Shown here one piece after another: positions 30,354 to 39,785 of a DNA stretch of 64,000 bases (its first letter is position 1; every line of letters begins with the position of its first letter). The position numbers and the translations under genes are program-made. The notes under the pieces were generated by a model. The model made no database searches. It saw only the letters and a list, made by a program, of their open reading frames with translations, and was not told where the DNA came from. This DNA is from Streptomyces kronopolitis (GTDB taxonomy: Bacteria; Actinomycetota; Actinomycetes; Streptomycetales; Streptomycetaceae): the NCBI RefSeq assembly GCF_014646275.1, contig NZ_BMND01000015.1:1-64000 (forward strand), written 5' to 3'.

Positions 30354-33300
30354 GTGCCCCAAGAGAAGAGCGCGTCCGCCGACGGACGGATGCGGCATTT
30401 CCTGACCGAGCTCACCGCGGAGCTGCGCCAGGCCAAGAAGCGGATCAGCGCGTACGAGGCCGAGGAGAACGAGCCGGTCGCCATCGTCGGGATGGGCTGC
30501 CGGCTGCCCGGCGGCGCGAGCAACCCGGCCGAGCTGTGGGAACTGGTCTCCACCGGCACGGACGCCATCGGCGCCTTTCCCACCGACCGCGGCTGGGACA
30601 CCGAGCGGCTCTACGACCCCCTGGGCGAACAGCCCGGCACCACCCGGGTCCTGGAGGGCGGCTTCGTGTACAACGCGAGCGGCTTTGACGCGGGGTTCTT
30701 CGGCATCTCACCACGTGAAGCGGTCGGCATGGACCCGCAGCAGCGGCTCCTGCTGGAAACCACCTGGGAGGCGCTGGAGGACGCCGGGATCCTCCCCGCC
30801 GACCTGCGCGGCAGCCGCACCTCGGTCCATGTCGGCGCCGGCACCCAGGGCTACGGCTGGAACATGTACGCCGACGACCGGGACACCGACGCCGAGGACC
30901 ACAGCATCATCGGCGTCACCACCTCCCTGGTCTCCGGGCGCATCGCCTACACCCTCGGCCTGGAGGGAGCGGCGCTGACCATCGACACGGCCTGTTCGTC
31001 CTCGCTGGTGGCGCTGCACCTCGCCTGCCAGTCGCTGCGGTACGGCGAGAGCGACCTGGCGCTGGCCGGCGGGGTGACGGTGATGGCGGCGCCGAGCGTG
31101 TTCGTCGAGTTCACCAAGCAGGGCGGCCTGGCCGCCGACGGCCGGTGCAAGTCCTTCTCCGACGACGCCGACGGCACCGGCTGGGCCGAGGGTTCCGGCG
31201 TCCTCGTCCTGGAGCGGCTCTCCGACGCCCGCCGCAACGGCCATCAGGTCCTCGCCGTGATCCGCGGCTCCGCCGTCAACCAGGACGGTGCGTCCAACGG
31301 CCTGACCGCTCCGAACGGGCCGTCCCAGCAGCGCGTCATCCTCGACGCCCTGGCGAGCGCGCGACTGGCACCGCGGGACATCGACGCCGTGGAGGCGCAC
31401 GGCACCGGCACGACGCTGGGGGACCCGATCGAGGCCCAGGCGCTCCTGGCGACCTACGGCCTGGACCGGGATCCCGCCAGGCCGCTCTGGCTGGGCTCGC
31501 TGAAGTCGAACATCGGGCACAGCCAGTCCGCGTCGGGCGTGCTGGGCGTCATCAAGACGGTGCAGGCCATGCGGCACACCACCCTGCCGCCGACCCTGCA
31601 CGCGGCGACCCCGACCACAGCGGTGGACTGGGGCGCGGGAGCCGTCCGGCTGCTGGCCGAGTCCCGTCCGTGGCAGAGCGAGGGGCCCCCGCGCCGGGCC
31701 GGGGTCTCCTCCTTCGGCATCAGCGGCACCAACGCGCACGTCATCCTCGAAGAGGCCGAAACCGAGCCCGAGGCGCACGAACCCGCCCCGGACGGTCCGG
31801 TCCCGCTGCTGCTCTCCGGCCGCTCGGAGCAGGCGGTGCGCGACCAGGCGGAGGCGCTGCGCGCCCATTTGCTGCGCCGCCCCGCCGACGAACCGGGCGA
31901 TGTGGCCTGGTCATTGGCCACCACGCGGACCGTGTTCGCACACCGCGCCGCCGTCGTCGGCGAGACCCGGGAGGCCCTGCTCGACGCGCTGCCGTCCGTC
32001 ACTCCGGTGCTCTCGGGCCCCGGGCGGGTGGCGGGCCTGTTCTCCGGTCAGGGTGCGCAGCGGCCGGGGATGGGGCGTGAGTTGGCGGGGCGTTTCCCGG
32101 TGTTCGCCGGGGTGCTGGACGAGGTGTGTGCGGTGGTCGGCCCGTTGTTGGGGCGGTCGTTGCGGGAGGTGATGTGGTCGGGGCCCGCGGAGGTGTTGGA
32201 GCGGACGGAGTTCGCGCAGCCGGCGCTTTTCGCGTTCGAGGTGGCGATGGCGCGGCTGTGGCAGTCGTGGGGTGTGGAGTTCTCCGTTCTCGCGGGGCAT
32301 TCGGTGGGCGAGATCGCCGCGGCCTGCGTGGCGGGGGTCCTGTCGTTGCCGGACGCCGCACGGATGGCCGTGGCGCGGGGCCGGTTGATGCAGGCGCTGC
32401 CGGAGGGCGGCGCCATGGTCGCGATCGCCGCGAGCGAGGTCGAGGTCGAACTCCTCACCTCGGGGGAGCCCGCGGCCACGATCGCCGCGGTCAACGGCCC
32501 GGAGGCGGTCGTGGTCTCCGGTGCCGAGGAAGCCGTCCTGCGGATCGCGGACTACTGGCGTGAACAGGGCCGCCGCACCACCCGACTGCGGGTCAGCCAC
32601 GCCTTCCACTCACCCCTCATGGACCCCATCCTCGACCACTTCACCACCGTCCTCGACGAACTGACCTTCCACGAACCCACCCTCCCCCTCAGCCCCTCCG
32701 CCGACAGCTCACACCCCTTCGCGTCCGCCGGCTACTGGCTCGACCACGCCCGCCACGCCGTCCGCTTCGCCGACGCGATCCGGGAGATGCCCGCCGTCGA
32801 CCTCTTCCTGGAACTGGGCCCGGACGCCGCACTGACCCCGCTGCTGGCCGGAGACCGCCCCGCACTGGCCGCCGCCCGCCGGGACACGCCCGAGGTGCTC
32901 ACCCTCCTCCAGGCCGCGGGCCGGGCGCACGCCCACGGTGTGGCGATGGACCGGCCGTCCCTGCTGGGCGCCGGACGGCGGGTGCCGCTACCCACGTACC
33001 CCTTCCAGCGGCAGACGTACTGGCTCGGCGGCACGGCCTCCCCCACCGCCTCGAACGGCGCCCGACCGGCGGCCCGCAACAGCCAGGAAGAGCGGTTCTG
33101 GGCGGCCGTCGAGCAGGAGGACGAGCAGACGCTCACCGGCCTGGGCGCACCGGCCGAACTCGCCCCGGCGCTCCCGGCGCTGGCCCGGTGGCACCGCGAG
33201 GCCCGGTGGCGGAGCACGCTCGACTCGTGGCGCTACCGGATCGTCTGGCAGCCGGTGGCCGAGCCCCGGTCCGTCGCACAGGTTCCGGGGACCTGGCTGG

Positions 33301-35798
33301 TGGTGGTGCGCTCGGGCGACGACACCGGGGAGACCGCCGCGGCGCTGCGCGTCCTGACGCGGATCCTCGCCGACACGGTGATCGTGGAGACCGGGACCGA
33401 CCGCGAGGAGGCGAAGGCCGCGCTGGCCGACGCCGTCACCGACGCGCCCATGCTCGCCGGAGTCGTCAGTCTGATCCAACACCCGGACGCGCTCCTGACC
33501 CTCTTGCAGGCACTCGGTGACGCGGGGACCGGAGCCCGGCTGTGGTGCCTGACCCAGGGCGGGGTCGGCACGAGCGACGGCGAGGCGCCGCGCAGCGCCC
33601 ACGCGGGGGCGTGCTGGGGACTCGGGCTGGTCGCCGGCCTCGAACACCCCGACCGCTGGGGCGGTCTGCTCGACCTGCCGGAACGGCTCGGCGAGCACAC
33701 CGCCGGCCGGCTCGCCGGCATCCTCGCGGGCGATGCGGCCGAGGACCAGGTGGCGCTGCGGGACAGCGGTGTGCTGCTGCGCCGGCTGGTGCAGGCCCCC
33801 GCCCTGCCCGCCACCCGTGCCTGGAACCCGTCCGGCACCGTGCTGATCACCGGCGGCACGGGATCACTCGGCGCGCACGTGGCCCGCTGGCTCGCCGAGC
33901 GCGCCGCGTGCTCCTTCGTCCTGCTCTCCCGCAGCGGCCCCGACGCACCCGGGGCCACCGAACTCGTCGAGGAGCTGGAGAAGGCCGGCTCCCGGGTCCG
34001 CGTCGTCGCGGCCGATGTCGCCGACCACACGCGGATGTCCTCCCTGGCGGCCGAACTCGCGGCCGGCGGCGAACCGGTGCGCGCGGTCTTCCACGCCGCG
34101 GGCGTCGGCCAGAGCACCGCGCTCATGGACATGAGCCTGGAGGAGTTCCGGACCGTCTACTCCGCCAAGATCACCGGCGCCACCGTGCTCGACGAGGTGT
34201 TCGGCGATGCGCAGACCGACCTGTTCGTCCTCTTCTCGTCCGTCTCCGGGGTGTGGGGCAGCGGTCGCTACGCCGGGTACGCCGCGGGCAACGCCTACCT
34301 CGACGCCCTGGCCCGGATGCGCCGCGCCCGCGGGCTGGCCGCCACATCCGTCGCCTGGGGCGTGTGGGCGGACTCCCGCATGGTCACCCCCGAGGCCGAA
34401 CAGCAGTACCGGCGCCGCGGGTTGATACCGATGCCCGCGTCGAAGGCGATCGCCTCGCTGGAACGGATTCTGGACGCCGACGAGCCCACGGCAGTCGTCG
34501 CCGACATGGACTGGGACCTCTTCATGACGGGCTACGGCGCGGCACGTCGGCGCCCGTTGCTGGAGGAGCTGCCGCAGGTGCGGGCGCGGCGTCCGCAAGA
34601 GGCGGCGACCACCACCCCCACGGACCGAGGCGACCTGCGGGGCAGGCTCGCCGGACTGTCGCCGGCCGAGCGGGGGCCCGTCCTGGACGACCTGGTGCGC
34701 GCCACGCTCAGCGAGGTACTCGGCCACACCGACCCGTCCGCCATCGCTCTGGACCAGCCCCTGGTGGAACTCGGCTTCGACTCGCTCTCCGCCGTGCAGG
34801 TGCGCAACAAACTGGGCCTCGCCACCGGGCTCTCGCTACCCGCGATGCTCGTCTTCGACCACCCCACGGTGACCGCCGTACGTGACTTCCTGGCCGCCGA
34901 ACTGGACGGCGCGGGCCGAGACCGCACGGCACAGCAAACGGGCGGGGAACATGACGACCTGGCCTCCGGGGCCGACGAGTCCTTCGCCGCCATCTACCGC
35001 AAGGTCGCGCTGCGGGGTCGGATGGAGGAGGTCGAGGACCTGCTGGGCAGCGCGTCCGGCCTGCGGGCGCGCTTCTCCGACGCCGCCGAGGCACCGGGCG
35101 GCACGCGCTTCGTACGGCTCGCCACCGGTGGGCAAGGGCCCGCGGTCATCAGCTTCCCGCCCTTCGCGCCGGTGGAGCAGACCCTGCAGTTCGTCCGGCT
35201 GGCCAGCTTCTTCCGTGACCGGCGGGATCTGAGCATGGTGACCGTGCCGGGCTTCCTGAAGGGCGAACCCCTGGCCGAGAGCGTCGAGGTGCTCATCGAC
35301 GTCCTGGCCGAGTCGGCCAGGCAATGCGCGGCCGGCTCGCCCTTCGCGCTGCTGGGGTACTCGTCGAGCGGCTGGCTCGCGCACTGCGTCGCGGCCCGTA
35401 TGGAAGCGTTCGGCACACCGGCCCAGGGGCTGGTGCTGCTCGACACGTATCTGCCCGACGGTATGTCGGTGGCGCTGCGCCAGGCGATGACGTACGAGGT
35501 GAACGAGCGGCGGTCGCGGTTCACCAAGCTGAACTTCACGTCCATCACCGCGCTCGGCACCTACCGCCGGATGTTCCGCGGCTGGAGCCCGCAGCCGGTC
35601 TCCACACCGACGCTGTTCCTCCGGCCCGAGGAGTGCATCCCCGGCGATCCCGGGCTCCCGCCGCTCACCGCGGAGTGGCGTACCCACTGGCCGCTGCCGC
35701 ACACCGACGCGACGGTCCCGGGCGACCACTGCACCATCGTGGCGGAGAACGCCGATGCCACCGCGGCCGTGGTCCACGACTGGCTGGACACCCTCTGA
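30354..35798 (+). CDS. Type I PKS, terminal module (KS-AT-KR-ACP-TE), predicted module 7
   Basis: This 1814-aa protein starts at GTG 30354 behind AAAGG. The KS (about 39-465) has Cys214. The AT (from about 563) has GHSVGEIAAA (Ser650) and HAFHSP (His752), malonyl-type. The KR (GGTGSLG near 1167; Tyr1309) has VWGSG before the Tyr and no LDD, so it is A-type. The ACP has Ser1477 in LGFDSL. The thioesterase (about 1580-1814) has nucleophile Ser1670 in GYSSSGWL, an Asp in LLDTYL and His in PGDHCTI. The TE should lactonise the C5 hydroxyl onto C1, giving the six-membered lactone. The module leaves a C3 hydroxyl and no alkene, so the lactone double bond needs a later enzyme (see 43624-44280). It ends the PKS1-4 operon. 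Confidence 0.93.
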   Translation: MPQEKSASADGRMRHFLTELTAELRQAKKRISAYEAEENEPVAIVGMGCRLPGGASNPAELWELVSTGTDAIGAFPTDRGWDTERLYDPLGEQPGTTRVLEGGFVYNASGFDAGFFGISPREAVGMDPQQRLLLETTWEALEDAGILPADLRGSRTSVHVGAGTQGYGWNMYADDRDTDAEDHSIIGVTTSLVSGRIAYTLGLEGAALTIDTACSSSLVALHLACQSLRYGESDLALAGGVTVMAAPSVFVEFTKQGGLAADGRCKSFSDDADGTGWAEGSGVLVLERLSDARRNGHQVLAVIRGSAVNQDGASNGLTAPNGPSQQRVILDALASARLAPRDIDAVEAHGTGTTLGDPIEAQALLATYGLDRDPARPLWLGSLKSNIGHSQSASGVLGVIKTVQAMRHTTLPPTLHAATPTTAVDWGAGAVRLLAESRPWQSEGPPRRAGVSSFGISGTNAHVILEEAETEPEAHEPAPDGPVPLLLSGRSEQAVRDQAEALRAHLLRRPADEPGDVAWSLATTRTVFAHRAAVVGETREALLDALPSVTPVLSGPGRVAGLFSGQGAQRPGMGRELAGRFPVFAGVLDEVCAVVGPLLGRSLREVMWSGPAEVLERTEFAQPALFAFEVAMARLWQSWGVEFSVLAGHSVGEIAAACVAGVLSLPDAARMAVARGRLMQALPEGGAMVAIAASEVEVELLTSGEPAATIAAVNGPEAVVVSGAEEAVLRIADYWREQGRRTTRLRVSHAFHSPLMDPILDHFTTVLDELTFHEPTLPLSPSADSSHPFASAGYWLDHARHAVRFADAIREMPAVDLFLELGPDAALTPLLAGDRPALAAARRDTPEVLTLLQAAGRAHAHGVAMDRPSLLGAGRRVPLPTYPFQRQTYWLGGTASPTASNGARPAARNSQEERFWAAVEQEDEQTLTGLGAPAELAPALPALARWHREARWRSTLDSWRYRIVWQPVAEPRSVAQVPGTWLVVVRSGDDTGETAAALRVLTRILADTVIVETGTDREEAKAALADAVTDAPMLAGVVSLIQHPDALLTLLQALGDAGTGARLWCLTQGGVGTSDGEAPRSAHAGACWGLGLVAGLEHPDRWGGLLDLPERLGEHTAGRLAGILAGDAAEDQVALRDSGVLLRRLVQAPALPATRAWNPSGTVLITGGTGSLGAHVARWLAERAACSFVLLSRSGPDAPGATELVEELEKAGSRVRVVAADVADHTRMSSLAAELAAGGEPVRAVFHAAGVGQSTALMDMSLEEFRTVYSAKITGATVLDEVFGDAQTDLFVLFSSVSGVWGSGRYAGYAAGNAYLDALARMRRARGLAATSVAWGVWADSRMVTPEAEQQYRRRGLIPMPASKAIASLERILDADEPTAVVADMDWDLFMTGYGAARRRPLLEELPQVRARRPQEAATTTPTDRGDLRGRLAGLSPAERGPVLDDLVRATLSEVLGHTDPSAIALDQPLVELGFDSLSAVQVRNKLGLATGLSLPAMLVFDHPTVTAVRDFLAAELDGAGRDRTAQQTGGEHDDLASGADESFAAIYRKVALRGRMEEVEDLLGSASGLRARFSDAAEAPGGTRFVRLATGGQGPAVISFPPFAPVEQTLQFVRLASFFRDRRDLSMVTVPGFLKGEPLAESVEVLIDVLAESARQCAAGSPFALLGYSSSGWLAHCVAARMEAFGTPAQGLVLLDTYLPDGMSVALRQAMTYEVNERRSRFTKLNFTSITALGTYRRMFRGWSPQPVSTPTLFLRPEECIPGDPGLPPLTAEWRTHWPLPHTDATVPGDHCTIVAENADATAAVVHDWLDTL

Positions 35799-36184
35799 CC
35801 GACTGCCCGATGGGGCGGGTGGGCTGTGCGGGAAAGGGGCGGGTGAGCGGTGCGGGAGCAGCTGGCCGAGCCCACAGCGCGGATAGCTGCACGGGAAAGG
35901 AAAGGGCAGAAAAGGCTAGGGGAAGCTAGGGGTTATCTCCGCCACGGCCCGGTCCGTACTGTTTGGCGCCAGGTAGGGAACGGAGGTAAGGCCTATGTCT
36001 CCTTCACTCGCTTTCACCAATTCCCTTCCCGTGCACAGCTGGTGGCGCAATGGGCCACGGCCCGACCCCGCCACCGGAATTCTCCGCACCGGCTCGCCTT
36101 TTCCCGCTGAAACGGTCTCGTCACCGAGGGCACCGCACTCCCCCGCACCGGCCGCCCATGAAACGACTCGAAGGGCTCAACGGC
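35799..36184. promoter_or_regulatory. Promoter region between PKS4 and the ethylmalonyl-CoA genes
   Basis: These 386 bases hold no convincing gene. They contain a perfect heptamer pair CTAGGGG at 35916-35922 and 35926-35932 (period 10), the best copy of the cluster-wide AGGGG element. TACTGT further downstream (about 35957) is a possible -10 box, and a long leader precedes the start at 36185. Confidence 0.6.
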
Positions 36185-37900
36185 ATGGCTAAGCGCTTTC
36201 CCACCATCGCGGTGATAGGTCTCGGGACCACCGGGTCGGTGCTCGCGAGCATGGTCGCCCGCAGCGGCCGCCGGGTGATCGCCGTCGACACCGACGCCTC
36301 CGCTCTGGAACGGGCCGGTGCCCGGCTGGCCGACGCCGGCCCGGGCACGGTCGACCTCACCACCTGCCCGGCCGACATCGCGTCCGCGGACCTGGTGATC
36401 GAAGCGGTACCCGAGCGGATGGCGACCAAGTGCGAGGTGCTTCGCCACGCGGACCACGCCTGCGCCCCGGACACCGTGTTCGCGACGACGACCACCGGAC
36501 TGTCGGTGACCGACCTCGCCTTCGGCGCGGGGCGGCCGCGTCGCACGGTGGGGCTGCACCTGTTCCCCCAGGGACCGACGGACCGGGCGACCGCCGTGGA
36601 GGTCGTGGGGACGCCCCTGACCGACGACTCCGTCCGCACCGACATCCAGGCGCTGATACACGACCTCGGGCAGGTCCCGGTGCCGGTGCCGGACCGCGCG
36701 GGCTTCGTCGGCGGGGCCCTGACGATGGCCTATCTCAACGACGCCGCGACGATGTACGAACAGCGCTACGCCTCGCGCGACGGCATCGACACCGCCATGC
36801 GGCTGGGCTGCGGGCTGCCGCGGGGGCCGCTGGCCCACCTGGACGCGATCGGGCTGGATGTCGCACGTGACACGCTGCACGCCCTGTACGAGCGCACCGG
36901 TGAACGCCGTTTCCTGCCCGCCCCCGTCCTGATGCACATGGTCGCCGCCGGCCTGCTCGGGTCGAAGGCCGGACGTGGCTTCTACGACTACGACTCCCCC
37001 GACGCTGACGCTGCCGCGGACCCGAGCGACGCGCTGCCGGCAGCCCGCCCCGTACGGCGTATCGGTGTGGTGGGTTCGGGGACGATGGCCACCGGGATCG
37101 CGGAGACCTGCGCGCGGGCGGGGTACCCGACGACTCTCGTGGCGCGCAGCGAGGTGCGCGCCAAGGAGGCGCTCGCCGCGGTGGAGCACTCGCTGAACCG
37201 GTCGGTGCAGCGGGGCAGGCTGACCCCGGAGCAGTTCGCCTCGTCGATGGAGTCGCTGACCGGTGCGTCCGGCCTGGAGGCGGTCGCCGGCTGCGATCTC
37301 GTGGTCGAGGCGGTCGTGGAGGACCTCGACGTCAAGCGGACGGTGTTCGGGGAACTCGACTCCGTGTGCGGGGCGCAGACCGTGCTGGCGACCTCCACCT
37401 CAAGTCTGCCCGTCATCGAATGCGCCATGGCGACCGGGCGGCCCGAGGCCGTGGTCGGGATGCACTTCTTCAATCCGGCGCCGGTGATGAAACTCGTGGA
37501 GGTGGTGCGGACCGCGCTGACCTCGCGCGAGACGCTCGCCGTGGCGCACACGACCGCCACCGCGCTCGGCAAGCGTCCCGTGGGCTGCGCGGACCGCAGC
37601 GGGTTCATCGTGAACGCGCTGCTGTTCCCCTATCTGAACAGTGCGGTGGCGCTTCTCGACGAGGGGATCGTCACCGCCGAGGGCATCGACACGGTGATGG
37701 CTCAGGGCCAGGGCTATCCCATGGGCCCGCTCCAGCTGCTGGACGTGATCGGGCTGGATGTGTCCGTGGCCATCCTGCGCACGCTGCACACCACGTTCCG
37801 GGAGCCTTGCCTTCTGCCCTCGCGCCCTCTTGAGCAGCTCGTGGCGGCCGGCCACCTGGGCCGTAAGCGGGGCCAGGGGCTGCGCCGCCACGAGCGCTGA
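36185..37900 (+). CDS. Tandem two-domain 3-hydroxyacyl-CoA dehydrogenase (ethylmalonyl-CoA supply)
   Basis: This 571-aa protein contains two consecutive 3HCDH units. The N-unit (about 1-275) opens IAVIGLGTTGSVLASM and keeps AVPERM and the His of GLHLF, but the NPAPxMKLVE block is replaced by PQGPTDRATAVE, so it is probably catalytically weak. The C-unit (about 285-571) has IGVVGSGTMATGIAETCA, EAVVEDLDVK, STSSLP and GMHFFNPAPVMKLVEVV, a complete His/Glu dyad and CoA-binding site. Its likely reaction is acetoacetyl-CoA to 3-hydroxybutyryl-CoA, upstream of crotonyl-CoA. ATG 36185 (MAKRF) was chosen over ATG 36158 because GAAGGG precedes it. The ccr gene follows after 63 bp. In phoslactomycin clusters an equivalent pair supplies ethylmalonyl-CoA for two modules. 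Confidence 0.88.
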   Translation: MAKRFPTIAVIGLGTTGSVLASMVARSGRRVIAVDTDASALERAGARLADAGPGTVDLTTCPADIASADLVIEAVPERMATKCEVLRHADHACAPDTVFATTTTGLSVTDLAFGAGRPRRTVGLHLFPQGPTDRATAVEVVGTPLTDDSVRTDIQALIHDLGQVPVPVPDRAGFVGGALTMAYLNDAATMYEQRYASRDGIDTAMRLGCGLPRGPLAHLDAIGLDVARDTLHALYERTGERRFLPAPVLMHMVAAGLLGSKAGRGFYDYDSPDADAAADPSDALPAARPVRRIGVVGSGTMATGIAETCARAGYPTTLVARSEVRAKEALAAVEHSLNRSVQRGRLTPEQFASSMESLTGASGLEAVAGCDLVVEAVVEDLDVKRTVFGELDSVCGAQTVLATSTSSLPVIECAMATGRPEAVVGMHFFNPAPVMKLVEVVRTALTSRETLAVAHTTATALGKRPVGCADRSGFIVNALLFPYLNSAVALLDEGIVTAEGIDTVMAQGQGYPMGPLQLLDVIGLDVSVAILRTLHTTFREPCLLPSRPLEQLVAAGHLGRKRGQGLRRHER

Positions 37901-37963
37901 GCCGGATCGCGCCTCGCGCCCGTTCGCGACACCAGGGAAACACCGTACTTTTGGAGGACCCCC

Positions 37964-39310
37964 ATGCGGGAGATCATCAGCGCTGCCCTGTCGGCGGATG
38001 CGGTCGGTGCGGATTTCGCCGCCCTGCCGGTTCCGGAGTCCTACCGCGGGGCCGTCGTCCTGCGGGACGAGGCGGAGATGTTCCAGGGCATGGCGACCGC
38101 CGACAAGGAGCCCGCAAAGTCCCTGCACGTGCGTGAGGTGCCGACTCCCGAGCCCGCCCCGGGCGAGGCCCTCATCGCGGTGATGGCCAGCTCCATCAAC
38201 TACAACACCGTGTGGACCTCCATATTCGAGCCGATGCCGACCTTCGGTTTCCTGCAGCGGTACGCGCGGTCCGACGAACCCGGCGCGCAGCGGCACGACC
38301 AGCCGTACCACGTGGTGGGTTCCGACCTGGCGGGCATCGTGCTGCGTACCGGGCCCGGCGTGCGGCGCTGGAAGCCGGGCGACCGGGTCGTGGCGCACTG
38401 CCTGTCCGTCGACCTGCAGTCCCCGGACGGTCACGACGACACCATGCTCGACCCGGAGCAGCGCATCTGGGGGTTCGAGACCAACTTCGGCGGGCTCGCC
38501 GAGCTGTCCCTCGTCAAGTCCAACCAGCTCATGCCGATGCCCGAGCACCTCGCATGGGAGGAGGCCGCGGCCTCCGGGCTGGTCAACTCCACGGCCTACC
38601 GGCAGCTCGTCTCGCGCAACGGCGGGCAGATGAAGCAGGGCGATGTGGTGCTCGTCTGGGGCGCGGCGGGCGGGCTCGGCTCGTACGCCACGCAGCTCGC
38701 GCTCAACGGCGGCGCGACTCCGGTGTGCGTCGTGTCCGGAGAGCGCAAGGCCCGACTGGTCCGGTCCCTGGGCGCCGAGCTGGTGATCGACCGGGCGAAG
38801 GAGGGTTACCGGTTCTGGAAGGACGCCGCCACGCCCGACCCCAAGGAGTGGAAGCGCCTGGGCTCCCACATCCGGGAGCTGACCGGGGGTGAGGACCCGG
38901 ACATCGTCTTCGAGCACCCCGGCCGGGAGACCTTCGGCGCCAGCGTGTACGTGGCGCGGCGCGGCGGCACCGTCGTCACCTGCGCCTCGACCACCGGGTT
39001 CCGGCACGAGTACGACAACCGCTATCTGTGGATGTCGCTCAAGCGCATCGTCGGCAGCCACTTCGCCAACTACCGGGAGGCCTGGGCGGCCAACCGCCTC
39101 ATCGGCAGGGGGATGATCCATCCGACCCTGTCCACGGTGTACCCGCTGTCCGACGTCGGCATCGCCACGCAGGCCGTGCACCGCAATCAGCACGCCGGCA
39201 AGGTCGGAGTGCTGGGCCTGGCGCCCACGGAGGGTCTCGGCGTCCAGGACGAGGCGCTGCGGGAGCGCCACCTGGCAGGCATCAACCGCTTCCGCAGCCA
39301 CAGCAGTTGA
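37964..39310 (+). CDS. ccr: Crotonyl-CoA carboxylase/reductase
   Basis: This 448-aa medium-chain reductase of the CCR family converts crotonyl-CoA, CO2 and NADPH to ethylmalonyl-CoA. Family features are the long N-terminus (MREIISAALSADAVGADFAA), INYNTVWTSIFEP (the Asn of the CO2 site), IWGFETNFGG (Phe-Glu pair), the NADPH loop WGAAGGLGSYATQLA and HRNQHAGKVGVL with the conserved His. All four CO2-binding residues known from actinobacterial CCRs appear to be kept, so carboxylation rather than simple reduction is expected. The ATG follows GGAGG. It lies between the dehydrogenase (63 bp upstream) and the ferredoxin (45 bp downstream). It feeds the two ATs with non-malonyl motifs. Confidence 0.95.
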   Translation: MREIISAALSADAVGADFAALPVPESYRGAVVLRDEAEMFQGMATADKEPAKSLHVREVPTPEPAPGEALIAVMASSINYNTVWTSIFEPMPTFGFLQRYARSDEPGAQRHDQPYHVVGSDLAGIVLRTGPGVRRWKPGDRVVAHCLSVDLQSPDGHDDTMLDPEQRIWGFETNFGGLAELSLVKSNQLMPMPEHLAWEEAAASGLVNSTAYRQLVSRNGGQMKQGDVVLVWGAAGGLGSYATQLALNGGATPVCVVSGERKARLVRSLGAELVIDRAKEGYRFWKDAATPDPKEWKRLGSHIRELTGGEDPDIVFEHPGRETFGASVYVARRGGTVVTCASTTGFRHEYDNRYLWMSLKRIVGSHFANYREAWAANRLIGRGMIHPTLSTVYPLSDVGIATQAVHRNQHAGKVGVLGLAPTEGLGVQDEALRERHLAGINRFRSHSS

Positions 39311-39355
39311 GGCCGGGCCCGGGCGCCCGCCGCGCATGACGAGAAGGAGACAGAG

Positions 39356-39586
39356 ATGGCGTTTGCGCGTGTGCACCTCGACGAATCGAAGTGCGTCACC
39401 TCGGGGCAGTGCGTCCTGACCGCCCCCGAGGTGTTCGATCAGCGGGAGACGGACGGTGTCGGCGTCGTGCTGACCGACTCCCCCGCCCCGGAGCTGCGCG
39501 ACAAGGTGCAGGAGGCCGCGGCCGGCTGCCCCGCGGCGGCGATCCGACTGCTGCACCAGCCCCCCGGACAGGTGGCCGGCGGCTGA
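39356..39586 (+). CDS. 3Fe-4S ferredoxin
   Basis: This 76-aa protein has three cysteines, Cys13-x5-Cys19 and Cys58-Pro (CVTSGQC and AAAGCPAAAI), the pattern of streptomycete P450-partner 3Fe-4S ferredoxins of 65-80 residues. It would shuttle electrons from a ferredoxin reductase to cytochrome P450s, most obviously the one at 40800. A strong GAAGGAG stands before the ATG. It is the third gene of the dehydrogenase-ccr unit and is separated from the P450 by a new promoter region, so electron partner and P450 are on different transcripts. Confidence 0.9.
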   Translation: MAFARVHLDESKCVTSGQCVLTAPEVFDQRETDGVGVVLTDSPAPELRDKVQEAAAGCPAAAIRLLHQPPGQVAGG

Positions 39587-39588
39587 TT

Positions 39589-39604
39589 GAGGGGGCATAG
39601 GGGG
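39589..39604 (+). promoter_or_regulatory. AGGGG direct-repeat element before the kinase operon
   Basis: GAGGGGG and TAGGGGG with AGGGG at 39590 and 39599 (period 9) stand about 180 bp before the kinase start and just after the ferredoxin stop. The spacing is slightly tighter than in the other copies. Confidence 0.5.
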
Positions 39605-39785
39605 GTGTCCGACAGCGCGGCGAGCAGGCACGTTGGTCGAGGTGACCTCACCGCGATGTCGACGTGACGTCACCGCACCGCTGCCGGGGTGGCGGAGAAC
39701 CGCCGCGAGGGGACTCCTGAACCACCTGCGCCGTGGCCCGAGTTCCGGTTTCCGACAGACATCTTCACCCACCGAGTAACGGAGC

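Noticed and set aside
35850..36110. 86-codon plus-strand frame in the PKS4-dehydrogenase gap
   Set aside because: It covers the AGGGG repeat promoter element and has no ribosome-binding site or domain.
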